43,182 bases of DNA. It comes from Methylobacter sp. (GTDB taxonomy: Bacteria > Pseudomonadota > Gammaproteobacteria > Methylococcales > Methylomonadaceae). Shown in pieces: positions 23,814 through 31,967 of the stretch (position 1 is the first letter of the stretch; every line of letters begins with the position of its first letter). The stretch covers positions 1-43,182 of the forward strand of contig JAPLRU010000062.1 of assembly GCA_026399025.1 (NCBI GenBank), read 5' to 3'. Position numbers and translations under genes: made by a program. The notes beneath the pieces are model-generated. The model worked only from the letters and a program-made list of their open reading frames with translations. It searched no databases and was not told the DNA's origin.

Positions 23814-26372
23814 CTAACGCCCAACAAAATCCATTTCGACTTTCCCCTCGACCAATCTCAGATTAGCTTCAAACTCAGTGCCTTTAGCGGACTTAAAGCC
23901 TTTTAACAACCCCGTCTCACCTTCATTCAGTAATTTTTTAGCCATTGCCGCAGTGATTTTTTTATGCGCAACCGTTTTCCAGATCGTCATTTTGCAACCA
24001 TTGCGCCACTCGCTACAGCTGTAAGCTTTTGGGGTTTCGATGATTTTACCGTTGCATAACGGACAATCGGCAAGACCTTCTTTTACGGCGGACCGTTGTC
24101 CCGACTCGGCTTTGATGTAACCGGTTTCCCCCTGCTTGTTAAGCGTCAGCTGAGCATTAAATATTTCATCGTTTAGCTTGATGGCATAACAGTGCAAAGT
24201 CCGGTTAGTTTGCAATAGCTGACAAGCCATGTCCGAAGTGACAGGCAAGCCATAGACTTGCTTCCATAATACAAATTGGCAACCGGCTTTCCAATCACTG
24301 CAACCGTAGCCTTTACGACCTTCGATAACAGGATGTCCGCACAACGGGCAGTCGCCCAAACGGCTTTGATCGTAAAGCGGCCGATCCGATTGGTCTTTTA
24401 TTTTCTGGGTAAAGCGGATGATTTCGTCCATGAATCGATCGGGATCGTAATCGTTGTGTTCTATTTTTTTGAGCTTGGCTTCCCATTCGCCGGTCATCGC
24501 CGCTGACTTTAACCGGTCGTCGGCGATAATGGAAATCAGATGCCGCCCCGATTCAGTGCTGAGTAAAGTCTTTTTTTGTCGTTGGATGTAGTTGCGCTTG
24601 ATTAACACCTCAATAATCGAAGCTCGGGTGGCCGGCGTGCCCAGTCCTTTTTCTTTTAACGCTTCTTTAAGCTGTTCATCGTCGCACGTTTTACCGGCCG
24701 ATTCCATGATGCTCAGTAAGCTCGCTTCGTTATAAGGCTTCGGCGGCGTGGTTTTGCCCTGAGTTATCGAGAGCTGCTGCGGCCCGGTTTCGCCTTGGAC
24801 AAAATTAGGCAGGATTTTCACCGTTTTATCGGGCTGATAGGTCGCTTCGTTTTTATACAAGACCTGCCAGCCGGGCGATTCGATAATCGTGCCGGTGGTT
24901 TTGAATTTTACGGTGGAGGATTCACCTTTTATCTTCCCCTCACCCAGCAATACTGTTGACTTAAGAACATAAGCCCCTTCTCCCTCAGGGAGAAGGCTGG
25001 GATGAGGGGATTTAAATAAGCTTTTTTCCTTATTTTGATTTCCCCTCACCCAACCCTCTCCCTTTGGAGAGGGCTCTTCGTTGCTTAAGTCAACAGTATT
25101 GCCCTCACCCCGTCCCTCTCCCTGAGGGAGAGGGAGAGGGAGAGGGGGATGAATACTGCCCAGAACGGTGGTGATTTGTTTGATGCAAGGCGGATAAAAC
25201 GCCGCAATAAAGCGTTGCACAATCGCTTCGTAAACTTTGGTTTCATGGCCCGACAGCGACCCCGCCAAGAGTGTCGTGGGAATAATGGCGTGATGATCGC
25301 TCACTTTGGCATCATTAAAGATACGGCTGCTCAGCGCCAGCTTATCCAGATCGAGCGGCTCTATTTGCGGGCCAAAATGTGTACGTAATTTCGTCAACAA
25401 AGGTTTCATGCCCGATTTCATGTCGCCGCTTAAACAACGGCTGTCGGTACGCGGGTAAGTGATGTGTTTTTTCTCGTATAACTGCTGAGCGGAGGTTAAG
25501 GTTTGATCCGCCGTCAGGCCATAGCGCACACTCATGTCTTTTTGCAAATCGGTCAAATCGTACAATAACGGCGGACTGATCGATTCCCGCTTGCCCTTAA
25601 CTTCGGTAATCTTAAAATCCTGTCCCGAAATTTGACTTAGCAAGGCTTCCGCATCGGCCTTATGATCGAAGCGACCGCCGATATAGTGAAAATCGGTGTC
25701 CCGGTACAGGGCATGCAATTCCCAAAAATCCTTGGCCACGAAGCGGCTAATCTCAGAATCTTTTTGCACAATCAGCGCCAACACCGGGGTTTGCACCCGG
25801 CCTATCGTCCACAAGCCGCCCTGCCCGCCGAATTTGAGGGTATAAAGCCGCGTGGCATTCAAGCCGACAATCCAGTCCGATTCGCTACGGCATTTGGCGG
25901 CCCGATACAGTCCATCGTAAACATGGCCGTCCTTTAAGCTGTCAAAGCCTTTGCGTATCGCATCGTCGGTTAAGGAACTGATCCACAAACGTTTGAACGG
26001 TTTTTGCAGACATCCGGCCCAGGTCAGAATGTACCTGAAGATCAACTCCCCTTCCCTTCCCGCGTCGGTCGCACAGATAATTTCATCGGCGGCATTGAAC
26101 AATTGCTTGATGGTGTTCAGCTGTTTCTGGGCGGAAGCATCGCCTCTGGCTTTTAAACCGAATTGCTCGGGAATGATGGGCAGGGCTTCTAAAGACCAGC
26201 GCTTCCAGGCGGGATTATATTCATCCGGCTCTTTCAGTTCGACCAAATGCCCGAACGCCCAAGTGATTTGATAGCCGTTACCTTCAAAATAACCGTCGCG
26301 TTTGTTGTTTATGCTCAGGCACTTGGCTATATCGCGGGCAACGGAAGGTTTTTCGGTCAGGATGACTTTCAT
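23814..26372 (-). CDS. topB: DNA topoisomerase III with an in-frame repeat insertion
   Basis: Type IA topoisomerase that passes single strands to decatenate DNA. 852 residues, longer than the roughly 650 of E. coli TopB. The Toprim domain begins MKVILTEKPSVARDIAKCLS, with TDAGREGELIFR at 102-113. The active-site Tyr is Y306 in HITYPRTDS. Residues about 408-485 are an insertion (HPPLPLPLPQGEG and on to LLGEGKIKGES) encoded by a palindromic repeat; on each side the TopB sequence resumes (ITTVLGSI, then VKFKTTGTIIESPGW). Two C-terminal zinc-ribbon-like modules (CPLCGHPV to CSDWKAGC; CPLCNGKI to CSEWRNGC) follow. All other catalytic parts look intact, so it may still be functional. Confidence 0.93.
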   Translation of the reverse strand: MKVILTEKPSVARDIAKCLSINNKRDGYFEGNGYQITWAFGHLVELKEPDEYNPAWKRWSLEALPIIPEQFGLKARGDASAQKQLNTIKQLFNAADEIICATDAGREGELIFRYILTWAGCLQKPFKRLWISSLTDDAIRKGFDSLKDGHVYDGLYRAAKCRSESDWIVGLNATRLYTLKFGGQGGLWTIGRVQTPVLALIVQKDSEISRFVAKDFWELHALYRDTDFHYIGGRFDHKADAEALLSQISGQDFKITEVKGKRESISPPLLYDLTDLQKDMSVRYGLTADQTLTSAQQLYEKKHITYPRTDSRCLSGDMKSGMKPLLTKLRTHFGPQIEPLDLDKLALSSRIFNDAKVSDHHAIIPTTLLAGSLSGHETKVYEAIVQRFIAAFYPPCIKQITTVLGSIHPPLPLPLPQGEGRGEGNTVDLSNEEPSPKGEGWVRGNQNKEKSLFKSPHPSLLPEGEGAYVLKSTVLLGEGKIKGESSTVKFKTTGTIIESPGWQVLYKNEATYQPDKTVKILPNFVQGETGPQQLSITQGKTTPPKPYNEASLLSIMESAGKTCDDEQLKEALKEKGLGTPATRASIIEVLIKRNYIQRQKKTLLSTESGRHLISIIADDRLKSAAMTGEWEAKLKKIEHNDYDPDRFMDEIIRFTQKIKDQSDRPLYDQSRLGDCPLCGHPVIEGRKGYGCSDWKAGCQFVLWKQVYGLPVTSDMACQLLQTNRTLHCYAIKLNDEIFNAQLTLNKQGETGYIKAESGQRSAVKEGLADCPLCNGKIIETPKAYSCSEWRNGCKMTIWKTVAHKKITAAMAKKLLNEGETGLLKGFKSAKGTEFEANLRLVEGKVEMDFVGR
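24918..25151. repeat. Palindromic repeat inserted in frame within topB
   Basis: About 234 bases, encoding 78 extra residues. A perfect 19-base inverted repeat, GCAATACTGTTGACTTAAG at 24947-24965 and its complement at 25084-25102, frames a core of 118 bases. That core is the same sequence, inverted, as the one at 9211-9316. Outside the frame lie further CCCTCTCCCTGAGGGAGAGGG-type hairpins (25111-25147). The core and its hairpins are read as Gly-Glu-Gly-rich linker. Confidence 0.85.
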
Positions 26373-26500
26373 GGTTGAATCTTTTCAGCAGTGCTGCCGT
26401 TAAGGTTATAGGATGGGTGCGAAGCATACCTTTAAGATGGGCTTCATTATCTGTACAGTATTCACAACCAATGGAACGCAGTGGCGCGGATAGTTATGAT

Positions 26501-26552
26501 GAACGCGGATTCTATTATGATTTATCCGTGCCAATCATAATCATCTGCGTTC
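26501..26552. repeat. Palindromic repeat between ppnN and topB
   Basis: Arms of about 20 bases (GAACGC-GAT...ATTATGATT) pair imperfectly around TATCCGTGCC. Related wording (CCGCGTCATCCGTGTTCC) recurs at 38727-38757. It is a dispersed REP-type repeat. Confidence 0.55.
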
Positions 26553-26579
26553 TATTTTTCTCACTGCTAAATCGTTCCC

Positions 26580-27950
26580 TTACTTGATAATCTTGTAACA
26601 CGGTATGTATTTTTTCCCCGGTAATTTCATGCGCTGCTGCACCACAAATGAGGTCAGCAGCGAATCCATCAACGCCATAATAGCCTCATCGCCGTGAATT
26701 TCGAAATGACCGTATTGCTCGATAGCGCGGATACCTTCGTCTTTGACGTTACCCGCGACAATGCCCGAAAACGCGCGCCGCAGATTGGCGGCGAGCCGGT
26801 GATTTTCCTGGTCTTTATGCAGCGCCAGATTTCTCATGTTGTCATGGGTCGGGATAAACGGCTGCTGGAACACATGGTCAATCTTAAGCAACCAGTTGAA
26901 ATAATAAGCATCCCCGGTTTCTTTACGGAACTGGCGGACTTGCTGAATGCCGGCCTGCATTTCTCGAGCAACCTGCACAGGATTGTCAATAATGATTTTA
27001 TAACGCTGCTGCGCCGCTTTGCCCAAAGTACCGGCAATAAACCGGTCGATTTCCTTGAAGTAGTCCTCCGAGCTGTCTGGACCCGAAAATATCAGCGGAA
27101 ACGGCATATCTCTATTATCGGGATGCAGCAATACGCCTAATATATAAAGTATCTCTTCCGCGGTACCCGCACCGCCGGGAAACACGACGATACCGTGACC
27201 GGTACGCACAAAGGCCTCCAGACGTTTTTCAATATCCGGCAGAATCACCAAATCATTAACAATCGGATTCGGCGACTCGGCGGCAATAATGCCGGGCTCG
27301 CTTATCCCTAGATACTGGCCGTTTTTTATCCGTTGCTTGGCATGGCCGATGGTCGCGCCTTTCATCGGGCCTTTCATCGCGCCCGGCCCGCAGCCGGTGC
27401 AAATATTCAAACCGCGCAGGCCCATTTCGTGACCGACCTGTTTAGTGTAATCATATTCAGTGCGGCTGATGGAATGTCCGCCCCAGCACACCACCAAGTT
27501 CGGCGAAATCATCGGCCGCAAGATATTGGCATTACGCAAAATATGAAATACCGCGTTACTGATGCCGTCCGAGCTATTCAAATCGAACATCGGATTATTA
27601 TTGATCTCGTCACTGACATAGATAATATCGCGCAACACCGCAAACAAATGCTCGTTGATGCCTTTGATCATTTTCCCGTCAACGAAGGCATGGGCGGGCG
27701 CCGCTTTAACATCCAGTTTAATGCCGCGCTGCTCCTGAACCACGCGTATTTCAAAATCGGCATAGCGTTCCAGCAACTCCTTGCCGTCATCCATGCTGCT
27801 GCCGGAATTCAATACCGCGAGCGAGCAATTGCGAAACAGCCGATACAAACCGCCCTGACTGGTATCGAGCAATTTAACGACCTCGGCTTTGGACAGCACG
27901 TCCAGACGGCCTTCGGGAGTAATGCGGGCATCGACGACTTGGTGTTTCAT
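26580..27950 (-). CDS. ppnN: Nucleotide 5'-monophosphate nucleosidase PpnN
   Basis: Cytoplasmic enzyme of the YgdH/PpnN family that cleaves purine and pyrimidine 5'-nucleotides to base plus ribose-5-phosphate; in E. coli it is tuned by (p)ppGpp. It has 456 residues, the family's length. An N-terminal regulatory domain precedes the LOG-like Rossmann core, with CWGGHSISRTEYDY (155-168), CTGCGPGAMKGPMKGA (184-199) and the signature PGGAGTAEE (258-266). The C-terminal domain ends KKYIPCYKIIK. The ATG follows AAGGA. It is separated from topB by a repeat, and the two need not be co-transcribed. Confidence 0.95.
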   Translation of the reverse strand: MKHQVVDARITPEGRLDVLSKAEVVKLLDTSQGGLYRLFRNCSLAVLNSGSSMDDGKELLERYADFEIRVVQEQRGIKLDVKAAPAHAFVDGKMIKGINEHLFAVLRDIIYVSDEINNNPMFDLNSSDGISNAVFHILRNANILRPMISPNLVVCWGGHSISRTEYDYTKQVGHEMGLRGLNICTGCGPGAMKGPMKGATIGHAKQRIKNGQYLGISEPGIIAAESPNPIVNDLVILPDIEKRLEAFVRTGHGIVVFPGGAGTAEEILYILGVLLHPDNRDMPFPLIFSGPDSSEDYFKEIDRFIAGTLGKAAQQRYKIIIDNPVQVAREMQAGIQQVRQFRKETGDAYYFNWLLKIDHVFQQPFIPTHDNMRNLALHKDQENHRLAANLRRAFSGIVAGNVKDEGIRAIEQYGHFEIHGDEAIMALMDSLLTSFVVQQRMKLPGKKYIPCYKIIK

Positions 27951-28110
27951 ACTATTCCTTTAAGTTAGAAGCTATTATATTGATTTAAAAAGCCTGACTA
28001 TCAATGCAACGACCGGCTTTACGGGTTAATCGCAACATTTCGATTCATTCGGCATTCAGCGACCGGTAGCTATTCTTTGAAACATGGATTAACTACTAAG
28101 GGCCGCGACA

Positions 28111-28479
28111 ATGAATTCTATCGTTCGAAAAATACCGCTTATCGGTTTTACGCTACTGCTCGGCGCTTGTGCTAATTATCCAGCGCATTATTCCTATTAT
28201 CCTCGGTATGAAACCTACAGTAGAGGCTATATCGTGACCGACAGAAGCTATTATTACGGCGGAAGGCCGGATTATTACCGTAATAGCTACAGTTATGGTA
28301 ACGCCTATTTTCCACATCATCACTATCATGATCAATATAATGCCCCGCCGCACCGGAACCATGAACATTCGGAGCATCAACATGACGAAGGCCATGATCA
28401 CGCCTTTAACCACGGACGCAGCCGCCAACACGACGATAACAATCATCACAATAGTTTTGCCGGCAGAAACCGCCATTAA
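28111..28479 (+). CDS. Small Tyr/His-rich lipoprotein
   Basis: 122 residues. The N-terminus is a lipoprotein signal, with IPLIGFTLLLGAC ending at the Cys of the lipobox near residue 20, so it should be an outer-membrane or periplasm-facing lipoprotein. The mature part is Tyr-rich (residues 25-66, many YY and SYY pairs). It then becomes His-rich, with clusters such as PHHHYHD and HEHSEHQHDEGHDHAF. The His/Asp/Glu clusters suggest metal binding, but there is no recognised domain and no neighbour that points to a metal. It stands alone on the plus strand. Confidence 0.75.
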   Translation: MNSIVRKIPLIGFTLLLGACANYPAHYSYYPRYETYSRGYIVTDRSYYYGGRPDYYRNSYSYGNAYFPHHHYHDQYNAPPHRNHEHSEHQHDEGHDHAFNHGRSRQHDDNNHHNSFAGRNRH

Positions 28480-28722
28480 CCATTGGCAAATCCGATAAAC
28501 GCAAACCCTTTATCCTCCGTCGACCAAATTTTCAATGGCTATACCGGGGATTAGCCTCTATAATGCGACGCCTAGTAGACAGCATTGCGCACAGACGTAA
28601 TATGCCCGCTTAAGTTTTGCATGTTATTCAGCACTTTTCAGAAATTCCATTCGCTTTTCTCCTTAAAATTGCCCAGCATGATTTGCAATCAAACATTTTC
28701 ATTGATTTATATAGGTAATTTT

Positions 28723-28929
28723 ATGGCAACAGGTACTGTTAAGTGGTTTAACGAAGCTAAAGGTTTTGGTTTTATTTCTCCTAGCGATGGCAGCGCAGAT
28801 GTGTTTGTACACTTTTCTGCAATCGCAAGCGACGGCGGTTTTCGCACCTTGGCTGAAGGCCAAGCTGTTAAGTACGATGTAGAATCAGGCCCTAAAGGCC
28901 CGCAGGCATCACAAGTAAGCGCCGCTTAA
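28723..28929 (+). CDS. Cold-shock protein (CspA family)
   Basis: A 68-residue single cold-shock domain that binds single-stranded RNA and DNA and acts as an RNA chaperone. RNP1 (KGFGFI) and RNP2 (VFVHF) are present in the normal order: [20 protein letters not shown], then [10 protein letters not shown] longer upstream frame is open to 28585, but the ATG at 28723 gives the exact family N-terminus and follows TAGGT. The upstream frame may reflect a long leader, as in cold-induced csp mRNAs. An RRM protein follows 109 bases later. Confidence 0.95.
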   Translation: MATGTVKWFNEAKGFGFISPSDGSADVFVHFSAIASDGGFRTLAEGQAVKYDVESGPKGPQASQVSAA

Positions 28930-28952
28930 ACCCGCCTTACTTCCAACAGCAC

Positions 28953-28980
28953 AACCCCGTCTTCGATAATACGCGGGGTT
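28953..28980. repeat. Hairpin after the cold-shock gene
   Basis: AACCCCG and CGGGGTT pair around TCTTCGATAATACG. No T-run follows on the plus strand. It may stabilise the csp mRNA end or act as a weak terminator. Confidence 0.45.
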
Positions 28981-29038
28981 GTGGCATAACCGGTTCATCC
29001 GGCCCATCAACTTCCCCCCATTATTTAGGACATGTCTT

Positions 29039-29305
29039 TTGAAACGAATTTTTGTAGGCAACTTACCTAGCGAAGCCACTGAAGAAACTGTACAGGCTTT
29101 ATTTTCCGAATACGGCAAAGTCCGTTCCATCCAATTGGTTTCCGATATTTTTAGCGGAAAATGCCGGGGCTTCGGCTTTATCGGAATGGAAGGTCACGAA
29201 GCAAGAGCCGCAATAGCCGCATTAGACGGCAATCTCTATTGCGGAAAACCTCTAAAAGTTAAATTTGAAGATACGACTGCCGGTAAAGGCGGCAGACGCA
29301 ATTGA
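29039..29305 (+). CDS. RNA-binding protein with a single RRM domain
   Basis: 89 residues. RNP2 (RIFVGNL) opens the protein and RNP1 (CRGFGFIGM) follows about 35 residues later, a complete RNA-recognition motif with a short basic tail GKGGRRN. I choose the TTG at 29039, which has AGGA eight bases upstream and gives the usual RRM start KRIFVGNLP. The in-frame ATG at 28979 would begin within the csp hairpin and add an unrelated extension, and an ATG at 29032 is out of frame. It lies downstream of a cold-shock gene, suggesting a shared role in RNA handling at low temperature. Confidence 0.88.
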   Translation: MKRIFVGNLPSEATEETVQALFSEYGKVRSIQLVSDIFSGKCRGFGFIGMEGHEARAAIAALDGNLYCGKPLKVKFEDTTAGKGGRRN

Positions 29306-29797
29306 AATCTTAACAGCGCAATCCCCACGCCCCTCTTTCTCTAAACGACCTGAGTCACAAACCAATATCGTGTAGCAAACTGAGTGTTTGCGTCATTCCA
29401 TCTCGGAAGCGGACCGTTCAGTCTTATCAAAGACACTCTAAAGGTCTAAAAGTTGTGGGGATTGTTAGTTTTTCGATTTTCCAAACGAAACGACAGCTAT
29501 CGACGGTTCTATCACCGTCGATAGGCGCTAAACTTATTCTCTCTTTGCGCTACATACCGCGCAGCACGCTGCTTACTTCCAGCATCCGTAAAATCGTCCG
29601 GTCAGTTACACCGCCTTCATAACCTTATGCCCCCCTTTCTAACCTTTATAAATAACACCGGCAGAGTTACGCCGCGAAAATCTATAACGAATAAAGAGGC
29701 CAAGCTAAGCCCGGGCCTGACACGGCAGAGCAACAGGGCGAAATAAATTCTATGATAAAATAAATATTGTTTATCAAAAACACATCCCCCTGACTTA
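29306..29797. other. Noncoding stretch upstream of the LtaS-like gene
   Basis: No gene is seen. It holds a perfect 11-base inverted repeat, CTATCGACGGT/ACCGTCGATAG with a six-base loop (29497-29524), an isolated hairpin of unknown role. The next gene's promoter must lie in the AT-rich part after 29740, but no clear -35/-10 is found. Confidence 0.4.
29497..29524. repeat. Perfect 11-base inverted repeat
   Basis: CTATCGACGGT and ACCGTCGATAG around TCTATC. There is no T-run. It could be a regulatory hairpin or a REP-type element. Confidence 0.5.
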
Positions 29798-31708
29798 ATG
29801 CTATTAAAGCTCTTACCGCTGCTGTCTACGACGCTGTTTTACGCGCTGTATTACCTTATCAGCACCTTTAAATTCGATGTACAAATATTAACCGCGTCAA
29901 TACCTTACGATTACCTGCTGCAACTGGGGGTCGCTTACGTGCTTTATGCCTTATCGAAGCGGGTGTGGATTTTCCTGGTGATTCACGGCCTGCTTATGGG
30001 GCTGCTGTATGTCGGCAACGCGGTAAAAATATCGTTTTTTGGCGGGCCGATTATGCCGGACGATGTTTTTGCACTGCAATCGCTGCTTTTAATACTCGAC
30101 GGTTGGCGGTTTTTTGCCGCCGCCATCCCGCTGGCCGCCATCGCCAGCCTGTTGCTGTTCAATTTCAGTATGCGCCATTGGAGCGCTTATCTGGCCAGTC
30201 TGGCTATTATCTTGCTTGGCATCACCGTGGTTTATAAACCGGCTACCTTGCTGGAGCCTTTGGATGGTTATTTCGGCAACTCGGTCTGGGATCAGCGGTC
30301 CAATTACGTGTGGCGCGGCGCAACCTTGTACACCTTACTGGAAAGCGCGCGTCATTTTGCCGCAATCGAAGTGATTCCCGATGCCGACACAGCCCAAAAC
30401 GCCGCCGATAAATTATTGACCGCCGCTCGCATTAACGCCCTACCGGCCGCGCCAATCCCAACCGCTCTACCGGTCGGCAACGCCGCTTCGCTAACGGTTG
30501 CAACATTTCCACCCGTCCCGCCCAAGCCGTTTACGCCACGTAATATCCATATCGTGCTGTTGGAGTCTTTTTGGGATCCCGATCCCCTCAAGAAAGCAAA
30601 ATTTAAACCTTACCCGCTTTCGCCGGAATTTCGCGAACTATGGAAGAGCGGCGATTACTCGCATGCCCTGTCTCCGGTATTCGGCGGCTTTACCGCCAAT
30701 TCCGAATTTGAGGTCTTATGCGGCTTTCCTACCGTCAAGGACGCAGTCAAATTCGAACGTCAACTGCTGAACGATGTGCCTTGCTTGCCGCATATTCTGG
30801 CCGAAAAAGGCTATCGCACCATCGCCTCGCATCCGAATGTGCCGGTATTCTGGAACCGTGTTAACGCTTATAAACGCATGGGTTTTCAAACCTACTGGTC
30901 GTTGCAGGATTTTGTCCAGGATGACATGAACCGGGAATTCATGTCCGACAGCAGCCTATACCGCCAAGTGCTGGACAAAATATCCGGCTCGATAGAAGCC
31001 AAACAACCGATGCTGGATTACATCGTGACTTATTTCGGACACTGGAATTACCCCTTAAGCGAAAGCCGACCCGACAAAATCAGCTCGCCGTCCAAAATCG
31101 AGGAAGTCTCGGCTTACGCCAACACCGTTTATTACAAGTCGCGGGAATTGATGGCGTTTATCAACGAAATGCGTAAGCGGGACCCGGACGGCATTATCAT
31201 GGTTTTCGGCGATCACCTGCCTTTTCTCGGCGAGAATTTCGCAGGCTATGTCGAATCGGGCGTGTTGACGGCCAATCGCAGCGATTTTACGCCGACTATG
31301 TTCAAAACCTACGTCAGTACGCCGATGCTGATTATCGACGGTAAACGCGGCGCGCTTAAAGTCGGCAGCCTGCCGCTTTACCAAGTCCCCAAGCTATTGC
31401 TCGACCTGCTCAATTTCAATGAACCGAGCATCATGGATTACACAGCGCCCTTGCCTAATCCGCGGGTGCGACCATTGCCCGGCCTGCACTTTAATATTAT
31501 GGCCGACGGAACCGTGGAACTGTGCAAAGAGCCGCCTTATTCGGAGGCTTGCCAGCTGTCCGCGCGCTGGCTGGAGAATATCTCGGTGGTCAGCAATGAT
31601 TTATTCATGGGCCGTCAGTTTACACGACCTAAATACACCCCTGAGAAACCGCCGGAGCTTGTATCGTCGGCGGCAGTTATTCCGCAAGCAATTGCCGGAG
31701 CGAAATAG
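29798..31708 (+). CDS. LtaS/OpgB-like membrane phosphoglycerol transferase (sulfatase fold)
   Basis: 636 residues. About five membrane helices occupy the first 150 residues, and a periplasmic alkaline-phosphatase/sulfatase-fold domain follows from about 245. Predicted metal and catalytic residues are E256 (LLESFWD), the nucleophile T299 in GGFTANSEFEVLCG, and the distal VFGDHLPFLG. In LtaS and OpgB such enzymes move sn-glycerol-1-phosphate from phosphatidylglycerol to a polymer or glucan. The gammaproteobacterial context favours modification of periplasmic glucans or other envelope sugars over lipoteichoic acid. The substrate is not readable from sequence. It starts ATG at 29798. Confidence 0.85.
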   Translation: MLLKLLPLLSTTLFYALYYLISTFKFDVQILTASIPYDYLLQLGVAYVLYALSKRVWIFLVIHGLLMGLLYVGNAVKISFFGGPIMPDDVFALQSLLLILDGWRFFAAAIPLAAIASLLLFNFSMRHWSAYLASLAIILLGITVVYKPATLLEPLDGYFGNSVWDQRSNYVWRGATLYTLLESARHFAAIEVIPDADTAQNAADKLLTAARINALPAAPIPTALPVGNAASLTVATFPPVPPKPFTPRNIHIVLLESFWDPDPLKKAKFKPYPLSPEFRELWKSGDYSHALSPVFGGFTANSEFEVLCGFPTVKDAVKFERQLLNDVPCLPHILAEKGYRTIASHPNVPVFWNRVNAYKRMGFQTYWSLQDFVQDDMNREFMSDSSLYRQVLDKISGSIEAKQPMLDYIVTYFGHWNYPLSESRPDKISSPSKIEEVSAYANTVYYKSRELMAFINEMRKRDPDGIIMVFGDHLPFLGENFAGYVESGVLTANRSDFTPTMFKTYVSTPMLIIDGKRGALKVGSLPLYQVPKLLLDLLNFNEPSIMDYTAPLPNPRVRPLPGLHFNIMADGTVELCKEPPYSEACQLSARWLENISVVSNDLFMGRQFTRPKYTPEKPPELVSSAAVIPQAIAGAK

Positions 31709-31735
31709 AGCGGTCTTGATGACTGATGTTACCTA

Positions 31736-31836
31736 AGGAACGCGCATGAAATAACTTCGGCAACTGGCTCCCTCTCCTGCTGGAGAGGGTTGGGGTGAGG
31801 AGAATCAAATGCTCAAGTTATTTCATGCATGTTCCT
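31736..31836. repeat. Inverted-repeat element with G/C palindromic core
   Basis: Terminal arms AGGAACGCGCATGAAATAACTT (31736-31757) and its complement (31815-31836) match at 20 of 22. Inside is CCCTCTCC-TGCT-GGAGAGGG followed by TTGGGGTGAGGAGAAT, the same half core found at 9.2 and 25.0 kb. A half copy of this element's arm is at 23664. Confidence 0.78.
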
Positions 31837-31967
31837 AAGCGACAAAACCGTCATGAAGAAAATAAATAAAACTTCGTGTTCTTCGTGTCTTCGTGGTGAA
31901 AATATCTTAGCTATTGCGTAACATCGGTTAATTATTCGCGTAACGCCTCTTCTACTGGAGAAAACTC
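31837..31967. other. Short noncoding region before the exported protein gene
   Basis: Contains a near-tandem run of TTCGTGT/TTCGTGG (31872-31897), a low-complexity repeat also seen between genes in other bacteria, and a GGAG ribosome binding site before the next ATG. Confidence 0.45.

Noticed and set aside
31709..31967. A riboswitch or Fur site upstream of the exported protein and TonB receptor
   Set aside because: The region is an inverted-repeat element and low-complexity repeats; no cobalamin-box or Fur-like sequence could be seen.
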